From assembly GCA_046732855.1 (NCBI GenBank), contig JBKPNX010000170.1, positions 1-14,411 on the forward strand: a stretch of 14,411 bases of DNA. The letters are read 5' to 3'. The first letter of the stretch is position 1; each line of letters starts with the position of its first letter. A program made the translations under genes and the position numbers. The notes beneath the pieces were generated by a model, which made no database searches, was not told where the DNA came from, and saw nothing but the letters and a program-made list of their open reading frames with translations. Source of the stretch: JBKPNX01 sp046732855 (lineage in GTDB: Bacteria; Pseudomonadota; Alphaproteobacteria; Geminicoccales; Geminicoccaceae). Shown piece after piece: positions 7,710 to 13,860 of this stretch.

Positions 7710-7738
7710 TTGGCCAGGGCGGGCGCCAGCGCTATATA
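7710..7738 (+). promoter_or_regulatory. guaB promoter
   Basis: TTGGCC at 7710-7715, a 17-base spacer and TATATA at 7733-7738 form a good sigma70-like promoter. The -10 box sits inside a perfect 14-bp palindrome, GCGCTATATAGCGC (7729-7742). Transcription would start near 7745, giving a short leader; GAGG at 7764-7767 is the likely ribosome-binding site, five bases before the guaB ATG. Confidence 0.6.
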
Positions 7739-7772
7739 GCGCGCAACTTTCGAGTGAGCGGGCGAGGCTGGC

Positions 7773-9245
7773 ATGCCCAAAGTCGTGATCCGCGAAGCCC
7801 TGACCTTCGACGACGTCCTGCTCGAGCCCGCCCGGTCCGAAGTCCTGCCCGCCGAGGTCGACGTGCGCACCCGGCTCACCCGCGATATCGAGCTCGGCAT
7901 TCCGCTGATCTCGGCGGCGATGGACACCGTGACCGAGGCCAGTCTCGCGATCGCCATGGCCCAGCACGGCGGGCTCGGCGTCATCCATCGCAATCTCGAC
8001 ATCGCGGCGCAGGCCGGCGAGGTGCAGAAGGTCAAGAAATTCGAGGCCGGGATGGTGGTCAACCCGATCACGCTCGGCCCCGAGGCGACGCTCGCCGACG
8101 CGTTGGACCTGATGGCCGCGCAAGGGATCTCCGGCATTCCCGTGGTCGAGGGCCCGACGCGGCGTTTGGTCGGCATCCTGACCAACCGCGACGTCCGCTT
8201 TGCCACCGACCTGAGTGTGCCGGTGCGCGCGCTGATGACGGCCGAGCGCCTGGTGACGGTGCCCGAGGGTGTCGGGCGCGAGGAGGCCAAGCAGCTCCTG
8301 CACAAGCACCGCATCGAGAAGCTGCTGGTGGTCGACGACGACTTCCGGCTGATCGGTCTGATGACCGTCAAAGACATCGAGAAGGCGCAGCTTTTCCCGC
8401 ACGCCTGCAAGGATGCGCACGGGCGGCTGCGGGTCGGCGCGGCGGTCGGCACCGGCGCGGCGGGGCTCGAGCGGGCCGAGGCGCTGATCGAGGCCGGGGC
8501 CGACGCCCTCGTGATCGACACCGCGCATGGCCACTCGGCGGGCGTGCTCGAATCGGTCGCGCGGGTGCGCCGCGCGAGCAATGCGGTGCAGGTGATCGCA
8601 GGCAACGTGGCGACCGCGGCCGGCGCCCGCGCGCTGATCGACGCCGGGGCGGACGCGGTCAAGGTCGGGATCGGACCTGGCTCGATCTGCACCACCCGCG
8701 TGATCGCCGGGGTCGGCGTGCCGCAGCTCACGGCGCTATTGGAGATCACCGAGCATTGTCGCGAGCAGGGGGTGCCGGTGATCGCGGACGGCGGCATCCG
8801 CACCTCGGGCGATCTGGCCAAGGCAATCGCGGCCGGCGCGGACTGCGCCATGATCGGCTCGCTGTTCGCCGGCACCGACGAGAGCCCGGGCGAGGCGTAT
8901 CTGTATCAGGGCCGTTCGTACAAGGCCTATCGCGGCATGGGCTCGCTCGGCGCCATGGCGCGCGGCTCCGCCGATCGCTATTTTCAGGAAGAGGTGCGCG
9001 AGAGCCTGAAGCTGGTGCCGGAAGGCATCGAGGGACAGGTGCCCTATCGCGGGCCGGTCGCCCAGATCGTGCACCAGCTGGTCGGTGGCCTGCGCGCGGC
9101 CATGGGCTACACCGGCAACGCCACGATCGCCGCGATGCAACGGCGCTGCACCTTCTTGCGGGTCACGCAGGCGGGCGTGCGCGAGAGCCACGTCCATGAC
9201 GTCGCGATTACCCGCGAAGCGCCCAACTACCGCCGGGAATTCTAA
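7773..9245 (+). CDS. guaB: Inosine-5'-monophosphate dehydrogenase
   Basis: A 490-residue cytoplasmic enzyme that oxidises IMP to XMP with NAD+, the first committed step of GTP synthesis. The order of parts is standard: an N-terminal barrel start (LTFDDVLLEPARSEVLP, 10-26), two CBS domains at about 94-145 and 154-207, then the rest of the TIM barrel. Key motifs are VIDTAHGHS (247-255), the active-site loop GIGPGSICTTR with catalytic Cys 306, ADGGIRTSGD (338-347), MIGSLFAGTDESPGE (360-374), YRGMGSLGAM (386-395), and the flap pair Arg-Tyr in SADRYFQ (399-405). Length is normal and nothing is missing. It has its own promoter and a strong hairpin after the stop, so it is probably a single-gene unit. 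guaA is not next to it within this window. Confidence 0.98.
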   Translation: MPKVVIREALTFDDVLLEPARSEVLPAEVDVRTRLTRDIELGIPLISAAMDTVTEASLAIAMAQHGGLGVIHRNLDIAAQAGEVQKVKKFEAGMVVNPITLGPEATLADALDLMAAQGISGIPVVEGPTRRLVGILTNRDVRFATDLSVPVRALMTAERLVTVPEGVGREEAKQLLHKHRIEKLLVVDDDFRLIGLMTVKDIEKAQLFPHACKDAHGRLRVGAAVGTGAAGLERAEALIEAGADALVIDTAHGHSAGVLESVARVRRASNAVQVIAGNVATAAGARALIDAGADAVKVGIGPGSICTTRVIAGVGVPQLTALLEITEHCREQGVPVIADGGIRTSGDLAKAIAAGADCAMIGSLFAGTDESPGEAYLYQGRSYKAYRGMGSLGAMARGSADRYFQEEVRESLKLVPEGIEGQVPYRGPVAQIVHQLVGGLRAAMGYTGNATIAAMQRRCTFLRVTQAGVRESHVHDVAITREAPNYRREF

Positions 9246-9249
9246 AAGC

Positions 9250-9273
9250 GCCGGCTCGGCGGGTCGAGCCGGC
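9250..9273 (+). terminator. Hairpin after guaB, probable terminator
   Basis: A perfect 9-bp stem GCCGGCTCG (9250-9258) and CGAGCCGGC (9265-9273) around a six-base loop begins four bases after the guaB stop. No T-run follows, so it is either an L-shaped/weak intrinsic terminator or an mRNA 3' stabiliser. Confidence 0.6.
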
Positions 9274-9464
9274 AGGATGGCAGCGCCCAGCCCATCGGAT
9301 CAGACACGCGGTGCTTTCGGATGTGCGGTCCCAGACCGTTCGACGAAGGCGGTGAGCGCGCGCCGGACCGCCGCCGAGACGACGCGCTTCACTGACCGCC
9401 TTGGACAAACAGACGCGATCGCGTCCGCACTCGGTCACCGTCGCGACCTCGCCGCAGCCTGCAT
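9274..9464. other. Non-coding stretch before the Nramp relic
   Basis: No ORF here has family resemblance or consistent third-position GC bias. The reading SALGHRRDLAA at about 9424-9456 faintly recalls the ALGWR-type segment that precedes the last helices of Nramp transporters, so older relic sequence may extend leftwards, but this is weak. Confidence 0.35.
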
Positions 9465-9750
9465 GCCCGGCCGACCCAAGCGCGCAAGTTCTACATTGCC
9501 ATAGTCGGGTTCACGGCCGTGGCAATCTGTATGGATTTCCTGGGCTTCGCTCCGATGAAGGCGCTGGCGTGGTCCGGGATCGTGCAGGGTTTCTCGACGC
9601 CGCCCCTCCTGCTCTGATCCTGCTGATGGCCAACAGCCGGGCGATGATGGGGGACCGGGTGAACGGCCGCTGGAGCAACGGGCTCGGCTGGACCGCGTCG
9701 TGGCGATCTTCGCCGCGAGCGCCGGGCTCGTCGCGACCTCGCTGACCTGA
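9465..9750 (+). pseudogene. C-terminal relic of an Nramp-type divalent metal transporter
   Basis: Three frames must be joined to read this as a protein. From 9465 the text runs ARPTQARKFYIAIVGFTAVA, then MDFLGFAPMKALAWSGIVQG and FSTPPLLL, and hits TGA at 9615. Moving back one base at 9614 it continues LILLMANSRAMMGDRVNGRW and SNGLGW. A second one-base shift near 9691 gives DRVVAIFAASAGLVATSLT and a TGA at 9748-9750. This matches the last two helices and tail of Nramp/MntH proteins, where FY-I, NPIKAL, APPLL-LIL and a NGR-LGW segment recur. Only about 95 of some 420 residues remain, without a start. Two frame breaks make a working protein very unlikely unless they are sequencing errors, and even then the N-terminal three quarters are absent. 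Confidence 0.7.
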
Positions 9751-9842
9751 GGGCGCGGCGCCGGCAGTCCGAGGCCAATAATGATTGCGGCCCTCGGTCG
9801 CTTACAAGCGATCATAATAGAAGCCGGTCTGAGGGCGCGGCG
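9747..9842. repeat. Direct and inverted repeat cluster
   Basis: CTGAGGGCGCGGCG occurs twice, at 9747-9760 and 9829-9842. Between the copies are overlapping dyads: CCGAGGCC (9769-9776) with GGCCCTCGG (9789-9797); ATAATGATTGC (9778-9788) with GCGATCATAAT (9808-9818, one mismatch and one G-U pair); and TCGCTT-AC-AAGCGA (9798-9811). Any of these could act as a terminator for the minus-strand AI-2E gene, or be debris of a small insertion. Confidence 0.55.
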
Positions 9843-9970
9843 GGCAAGCCGAAGCGGTAAATTACCGTGACCATCCCTTCTGACAAAATCGTCGCTCCAG
9901 GAGCCGGCGCATGGCAGCGACCTTCAGAGACAGCGCGATCGAGCCTGCGCATCCCGCGGGCGCTGGCAGA
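9843..9970. other. Gap downstream of the AI-2E family gene
   Basis: This stretch holds no recognisable gene or strong hairpin. It is the 3' flank of the minus-strand membrane-protein gene that ends at 9971. Confidence 0.4.
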
Positions 9971-11122
9971 TCAAGCGGGCTCGGCGCGGGAGGTCTTGCC
10001 AGGAACGTGGGCCTCGTCAGCGGCACGCGGGGTCACTTTGGGCGTTGCCGCGACCCCGGCGCCGAGCTCGGCTGTCGCTGGCTGGGGCCCGCCGCTCCAC
10101 TCCTGTAACAGGACATAGCCGAGGCCGAGCAGCGTGGGCCCGAGGAATATCCCGAGAAAGCCGAACGCCATCAAGCCGCCGAGCACGCCGAACAGCACCA
10201 GAAGGAGCGGCAGTTTGCTGCCCCGGCTGATCAGGTAGGGCCGCAGGACATTGTCCACCCCGCTGACGACGAAGAAGCCCCAGCCGATCAGGAACAGCCC
10301 CCAGCCGATCGCTTCGTTGTAAAGGACCCAGACGGCGGCGGAGAGCCAGATTATCGGCGGCCCGAGCGGTACGAAGGAGAGGAAGAAGGTCAGGAAGCCG
10401 AGGAAGAACGCTGCGGGGACGCCCGCGAGCCAGAGCCCGAGCGCCTGCAGCGTCGCCTGAGCGAGCGCCGTGCCGATGACGCCATAGACCACGCTTCGGA
10501 CGGTACTCGCCGCGACGGCCAGCAAGCGCTGCGCGCGCAGGCCGCCCAGGCGCTCGACCGCGACGCTGAGGCGTCTTGTGCCTTCCGCGCCGTCGCGGAA
10601 GAAGAAGAAGGCCGCGAGGAGACCAAGGCTGACCTGCAGGATCGCCTCGCCCATGCGCACGCCGAGGCTGAGCAGCCAGTCCAATCCGGTGTCGAGGTAG
10701 GGTTCGAGCTCAGCGGTCCAGCCGGCGCCGAGCTGCTCGAGCTCGAGCCAGCGTTGCGCCAGCTGCGGCCCGATGATCGGCAGGTCGCCGACCCAGACCG
10801 GAGGACCCGGAGGTCCTTGTCGGAGCAGCACCGCCACCATGCTGCCGATCTTCGCGACGCTGTCGGCGAGGCCGGCGCCGGCGGCGGCAAGCGGCAGGAT
10901 GAACACCCCGGCCACGAGCAGGGTCATGAGCAAGGCGGCCAGGCTGCGCCGACCCTTGAGCCGCTGGAGCAGCCATCCGTAGAGCGGCCAGCTCGAGAAC
11001 GACAGGATGAGCGCCCAAAGCAGGGCGGAGAGGAATGGCCGCAGTACCGTGAGGCAACCCAGCGCCAGGATCACGAGCAGCGCGATCACCACGATCTGCT
11101 CGATGCGCTGTTGCGATTCCAT
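9971..11122 (-). CDS. AI-2E / PerM (YdiK-like) family membrane transporter
   Basis: A 383-residue inner-membrane protein of the AI-2E transporter superfamily (DUF20; PerM, YdiK, TqsA). Members are reported to export autoinducer-2 or other small molecules, or to act as ion antiporters, and the substrate here is unknown. Hydrophobic segments run at about 10-42, 62-84, 160-175 (LGLLAAFFFFRDG), 205-262 and 266-352. The family hallmark near the end is clear: DNVLRPYLISRGSKLPLLL, then GVLGGLMAFGFLGIFLGP. The soluble middle, about 85-155, and the hydrophilic tail from about 355 are usual. The ATG at 11122 is preceded by GGGAG eleven bases upstream, rather far. It has no same-strand partner close by, so it is probably transcribed alone. 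Confidence 0.9.
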   Translation of the reverse strand: MESQQRIEQIVVIALLVILALGCLTVLRPFLSALLWALILSFSSWPLYGWLLQRLKGRRSLAALLMTLLVAGVFILPLAAAGAGLADSVAKIGSMVAVLLRQGPPGPPVWVGDLPIIGPQLAQRWLELEQLGAGWTAELEPYLDTGLDWLLSLGVRMGEAILQVSLGLLAAFFFFRDGAEGTRRLSVAVERLGGLRAQRLLAVAASTVRSVVYGVIGTALAQATLQALGLWLAGVPAAFFLGFLTFFLSFVPLGPPIIWLSAAVWVLYNEAIGWGLFLIGWGFFVVSGVDNVLRPYLISRGSKLPLLLVLFGVLGGLMAFGFLGIFLGPTLLGLGYVLLQEWSGGPQPATAELGAGVAATPKVTPRAADEAHVPGKTSRAEPA

Positions 11123-11420
11123 CGTCGCGGACGCTCCCTGCAGGCAGCACTACCCCTCGGTGTTCAGCCGTTTGCGCTACGGCCTCGCGCCGGGGATGTC
11201 GCATCGCCGCTCGCCCGGATTGATCGTGAATATAAGCGCCGCCGGCGCAAAATGGACGATGCTTCTTCGGTCTCAGAAATCAAGCCGACCCGCAGCAGCC
11301 GCGCCTGTCGCAAGGGCCAGCCCCACCTGCCCAGTCACGAAGCAGACACCGCGGCACGACGCCAGGGGCGTTTGCCGCGGCGCCCGAACATCGGATGCGG
11401 CGGGCTGTGACTCGACATGA
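11123..11420. other. Gap upstream of the AI-2E family gene, with a compound hairpin
   Basis: No gene with family resemblance is seen. The left part must hold the promoter of the minus-strand AI-2E gene, but I find no clear -35/-10 pair; TATATT, read on the minus strand inside the AT-rich island near 11230, is the best -10 candidate and lacks a good -35. The right part holds the compound hairpin listed separately at 11349-11380. Confidence 0.4.
11349..11380. terminator. Compound stem-loop, possible terminator
   Basis: The outer stem CCGCGGCA (11349-11356) pairs perfectly with TGCCGCGG (11373-11380). Inside it, ACGCC (11359-11363) pairs with GGCGT (11367-11371) across a three-base loop: 13 pairs with one small internal loop. 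On the minus strand it begins 40 bases after the stop of the possible small gene at 11421-11624. No T-run follows on either strand. Confidence 0.45.
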
Positions 11421-11624
11421 CTAGACCAACCCCCCGGCAGGTCGGGCGGCGCAGACGGCTTGGGGCGCGCCCACCTCGGCGCCGGTGCCCGGTGCGACCG
11501 AACGAACCGGGCATGCACCAACGGCTTGGCGGATGGTCTCACGCCAGGGCGAGGTCGAGAACCACGTCGAAGGGTGCAGCGGGTGGGCGCTATCGCGCCC
11601 GGTCAGGAGCACTTGGGCGGCCAT
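11421..11624 (-). CDS. Possible small protein, unrecognised
   Basis: I do not recognise this 67-residue ORF. What supports it: an ATG at 11624 with GGGAG (11635-11631) six bases upstream, G or C in about four fifths of third positions, and a strong hairpin shortly after the stop. The N-terminal half reads MAAQVLLTGRDSAHPLHPST and has several Trp/His residues; the C-terminal half is rich in Ala, Gly, Pro and Val. No signal peptide or membrane helix is seen. Against it: any frame in DNA this GC-rich may stay open for 200 bases, and an overlapping minus-strand frame (11273-11542) is open too. A hairpin, GGGCGC-TATC-GCGCCC (11585-11600), lies within its first codons and could hinder translation. 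Confidence 0.28.
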   Translation of the reverse strand: MAAQVLLTGRDSAHPLHPSTWFSTSPWRETIRQAVGACPVRSVAPGTGAEVGAPQAVCAARPAGGLV

Positions 11625-11790
11625 GATCGCCTCCCATCGGCCCTGCCCTCGCCACCTGGCCGGCAAGCTGACGCCGAGCGGCGGGAGCAGCGCTACGCTC
11701 GGGTGCGTCCCGACCGAAGCGTGAGGGCATCTGCGCCGCGACGGCGCCGACGCGATACTAGGGGGGACCGCGACTCCCGGCGGCGCCGTG
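11625..11790. other. Gap downstream of tatA
   Basis: This is the 3' flank of the minus-strand tatA gene. No convincing ORF or terminator hairpin is seen; the run of six G at 11761-11766 reads as C on the tatA transcript. Confidence 0.4.
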
Positions 11791-11994
11791 CTAAAGCTTG
11801 CGGTCGGTCGGCTCGCCGGCGTCCTCGAGCTTGGCCTGAGCCGTCGCCGGCTCGTCGTCGTCCTTCATTCCCGCTTTGAAGTTCTTGATGCCCTTGGCGA
11901 AATCACCCATGACCCGCGGCAGCTTGCCCGCGCCGAACAGAATCAGGATGATCGCCAGGACCACGAGCCAGTGCGTCAGACTGAAGCTTCCCAT
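11791..11994 (-). CDS. tatA: Sec-independent protein translocase subunit TatA
   Basis: A 67-residue protein with the complete TatA/E layout: a short N-terminus MGSFSLTHW, one membrane helix at about residues 9-21 (LVVLAIILILFG), the FGAGKLPRVMGDFAKGIKNF hinge and amphipathic helix at 20-39, then an acidic hydrophilic tail DDDEPATAQAKLEDAGEP. TatA oligomers form the passage for folded, twin-arginine-signal proteins across the inner membrane, together with TatB and TatC. GAGGG (12004-12000) lies five bases before the ATG at 11994 and fixes the start. The SLTHW start and short tail favour TatA over TatB. No tatB or tatC lies nearby, which is unusual because they often form one operon; the rest may be elsewhere in the genome, or this may be a second copy. 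Confidence 0.93.
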   Translation of the reverse strand: MGSFSLTHWLVVLAIILILFGAGKLPRVMGDFAKGIKNFKAGMKDDDEPATAQAKLEDAGEPTDRKL

Positions 11995-12022
11995 GTTTGC
12001 CCTCGCATCCAGATGCTGCGTC

Positions 12023-12052
12023 TCTATAGCGCTTTTGCCCGGCGCTCACCAA
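12023..12052 (-). promoter_or_regulatory. Possible tatA promoter
   Basis: On the minus strand, TTGGTG (12052-12047), an 18-base spacer and TATAGA (12028-12023). The GCGCTATAGA context resembles the guaB -10 region. The -35 box is weak, but position and distance, about 28 bases before the ATG, fit. Confidence 0.4.
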
Positions 12053-12241
12053 TCTCTTTGCCTCGTCTTTTTGGGCGAGTCCCTGCTCATGCCGCTGCCC
12101 CAGGCCGAGAGAGCAGCAGGACATGGCCGGAGCGCCCCGATTGCCAGTCCGACCGGACCACCCTTCGGTTCATCGGCAGCGCTGCCCGCGGCGTGCTCCG
12201 ATCAGTCTTGTGCGCAGCGCCGCGCCACCGGCCTGCCGTCC
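12053..12241. other. Gap between the stator-like operon and tatA
   Basis: This holds the 3' flank of the three-gene operon. A perfect palindrome, GGCAGCGCTGCC, lies at 12175-12186 but leaves no loop as a hairpin. No gene with family resemblance is seen; whether tatA is also transcribed by read-through from the operon cannot be judged. Confidence 0.4.
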
Positions 12242-12739
12242 TCACGAGGTCTCGTCGGGTTGCAGGTGGATGAGCGGCGTGTTCTCGGGATAGTCCTTCG
12301 GCGGCATCGCTGGCTGAGGCATCGCGTAGAACATCGGCTCGCGATCATCGAGACTCGCTTCGAACGGCATACCCATGCGCACGGCAGTGCCGTCGGCTTC
12401 TGCCCGGTTCATGGCGTCCTGGAGCTGCTGCGCAGCCTCCAGGCTCCAGGGCAGCGCATAGGCGCACGGCGCGGACGAGCCCGGCATCACGAGCCAGACA
12501 TAAATCGCCTCGTTCTCGACCGGCATCGCGCTCAGCACCTGGGCATCCGCCGTGCCGCGCCACTCGAGCCGAAGCGGCTTGGGCCGGCCGAGCAGCTCGA
12601 TCGAGCCGCCATAGATGACCGCGATCAGGACGACGAAGAGGCCAACCGACAGGGTACGTCGCGCCAGGGGCGCCCGCGGCAGGATCAGGAAGATGAAGGC
12701 GCCGAGCAGCAACGCGAACACGATTGCCGAGATGATCAT
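12242..12739 (-). CDS. Two-helix membrane protein of unknown family, third gene of stator-like operon
   Basis: I do not recognise this 165-residue protein. Residues 2-20 (IISAIVFALLLGAFIFLIL) and 31-49 (SVGLFVVLIAVIYGGSIEL) are clear membrane helices joined by a basic loop PRAPLARR, which by the positive-inside rule would face the cytoplasm. The remaining 115 residues would then be outside the inner membrane: LRLEWRGTADAQVLS (56-70), ENEAIYVWLVMPGSS (75-89), a Cys at 92, then a helix LEAAQQLQDAMNRAEADG (100-117) and a Pro-rich end. The start overlaps the stop of the previous gene by four bases (ATGA), so the two are made together. Third-position GC is high and the gene is surely real. A partner for the channel-like pair upstream is the natural inference; the function is unknown. 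Confidence 0.8.
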   Translation of the reverse strand: MIISAIVFALLLGAFIFLILPRAPLARRTLSVGLFVVLIAVIYGGSIELLGRPKPLRLEWRGTADAQVLSAMPVENEAIYVWLVMPGSSAPCAYALPWSLEAAQQLQDAMNRAEADGTAVRMGMPFEASLDDREPMFYAMPQPAMPPKDYPENTPLIHLQPDETS

Positions 12740-13323
12740 TTCGCGGCCATGCGTAGCGGTTTGAACAGGCTGTTGACACTGCCGGCGACGAGGCCGCCGC
12801 CCGCGTCGAGCCGGAACCGGAGAGCGGTCATCTCCTGCCCCTCCTTGCGCAGCTGCACCGTGGTCGCGACGAGCTGTTTGGCCGAGCCGGTCGGATCGCC
12901 TTTCACGCTCGCCACGATCTTGACGGCGACCGGGTAGGAGACGCTCCGGCCGCGGTACATGTGGAGGTTGATGACGTATTCGCCGCCGGGCGTCCCGCGC
13001 GTGTAAGCGACCTCGTAGTTGTAGTCGGTCAGGTCGTGCGACTTGCCGAGATCATCGCGCAACAGATTGAAGACGTGACCGCTTTTGTTCGAGTAGCCCA
13101 CCGGCACGTCGCCCGGCGCCTGGACCCAGAGATCGACGTCGGCATCGAGCTTGTCGGCCCATTGCGCCTCGATGATGACATTGCCGGGCGCCTGGACGTT
13201 GTCGCTGTCGCTGGACTTGGTCGGCGGGTTCATCACCGTCATCATCAGGACCGACATCAGGACGAAGCCGCCGAGCATCAAGAGCGCGGTGTCCAGCCAG
13301 ACCGTAAGGGTTTCCTCATCCAT
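12736..13323 (-). CDS. ExbD/MotB-like single-helix protein with a non-standard beta-rich outer domain
   Basis: The 195-residue protein has one N-terminal membrane helix, about residues 9-31, reading WLDTALLMLGGFVLMSVLMM. Asp 11 sits just where ExbD, TolR and MotB carry their proton- or ion-binding Asp (FIDVMLVLL in ExbD), which is the main reason for the call. After a Pro/Ser-rich linker at 33-46, residues 47-175 look like a beta-sandwich: GNVIIEAQWADKLDADVDLW is followed by VQAPGDVPVGYSNKSG, YNYEVAYTRGTPGGEYVINL (101-120), and SYPVAVKIVASVKG. The ADVDLWVQAPG pattern recalls DUF2135/YfaP-type domains. There is no OmpA-like peptidoglycan-binding domain and no recognisable TolR/ExbD periplasmic fold. 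It overlaps the channel gene by eight bases (ATGGATGA) and the next gene by four. Real gene: near certain; ExbD relationship: likely. Confidence 0.75.
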   Translation of the reverse strand: MDEETLTVWLDTALLMLGGFVLMSVLMMTVMNPPTKSSDSDNVQAPGNVIIEAQWADKLDADVDLWVQAPGDVPVGYSNKSGHVFNLLRDDLGKSHDLTDYNYEVAYTRGTPGGEYVINLHMYRGRSVSYPVAVKIVASVKGDPTGSAKQLVATTVQLRKEGQEMTALRFRLDAGGGLVAGSVNSLFKPLRMAAK

Positions 13324-13828
13324 CGGCGCGGCCGAGCAGACGGAGGTTGATTTTCAGCCAGAGATTGGTGCCGATGCCGAGGAGTGTCGCATAAAGCGAG
13401 ACGTACATGCCGTCGACCACGGCGGCGATCATCGGCTTGATCTCGTTCAGATCCGCCGAGCCGCCCGCCTTGGCGGCGGAGAACGCCATGATCAGGCCGA
13501 TCACGGTGCCCAGCAACCCGATGCGCACGACGTGGGTCGCCAACCATTCGACGTCGCGCCAACGCTGCAGGAAGACGCACAGGATGCCCAAAGCGGCGAT
13601 GCCCACGATCAGCCAGCAAAGAAAGGCGTTGCCGCCCTCGAACGGCTTGCTGGCGATGCCAGCGATCCACAGGCCGACGATGCCAGCCGCGCCGATCGCC
13701 TGCACCACCACACAGCGCGACAGGAAAGCGAGCGGGGACCCCCGCTCCGGCGCCTCGGATCGCGCGACGTCGCCGTCAGCATCGGGCGCGGCCAAGCCGT
13801 CATCATGCCTGGCGCGCAAGCGCGCCAT
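13316..13828 (-). CDS. Short MotA/TolQ/ExbB family proton-channel protein
   Basis: A 170-residue membrane protein whose C-terminal half matches the MotA/ExbB channel domain. RIGLLGTVIGLIMAF (102-116) and GMYVSLYATLLGIGTNLWLK (140-159) hold the two Thr (108 and 148) that line the ion path in MotA, TolQ and ExbB. Four hydrophobic segments are seen at about 39-59, 67-87, 102-117 and 136-158. The loop between the second and third is only about 14 residues (QRWRDVEWLATH), where MotA and TolQ/ExbB carry a large cytoplasmic domain somewhere in the chain; overall it is far shorter than the usual 220-290 residues. The hydrophilic N-terminus (1-32) has mixed charge. The ATG at 13828 lacks a good ribosome-binding site, so a later GTG (near residue 40) is possible but would cut the first helix. 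It leads into the ExbD-like gene with an eight-base overlap. Confidence 0.8.
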   Translation of the reverse strand: MARLRARHDDGLAAPDADGDVARSEAPERGSPLAFLSRCVVVQAIGAAGIVGLWIAGIASKPFEGGNAFLCWLIVGIAALGILCVFLQRWRDVEWLATHVVRIGLLGTVIGLIMAFSAAKAGGSADLNEIKPMIAAVVDGMYVSLYATLLGIGTNLWLKINLRLLGRADG

Positions 13829-13860
13829 GATGGCGGCAACGTCACAGCCGGTACAATGGC

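Noticed and set aside
6398..8875. Open reading frame of 825 codons on the minus strand across the isomerase and guaB
   Set aside because: It runs antisense to two well-supported genes, has low-complexity Ser/Arg/Pro/Ala composition and matches no family pattern. It is a by-product of high GC content.
11273..11542. Minus-strand ORF of 89 codons
   Set aside because: It overlaps the compound hairpin and the better-supported 67-codon frame, has no ribosome-binding site that I can see, and resembles no family.
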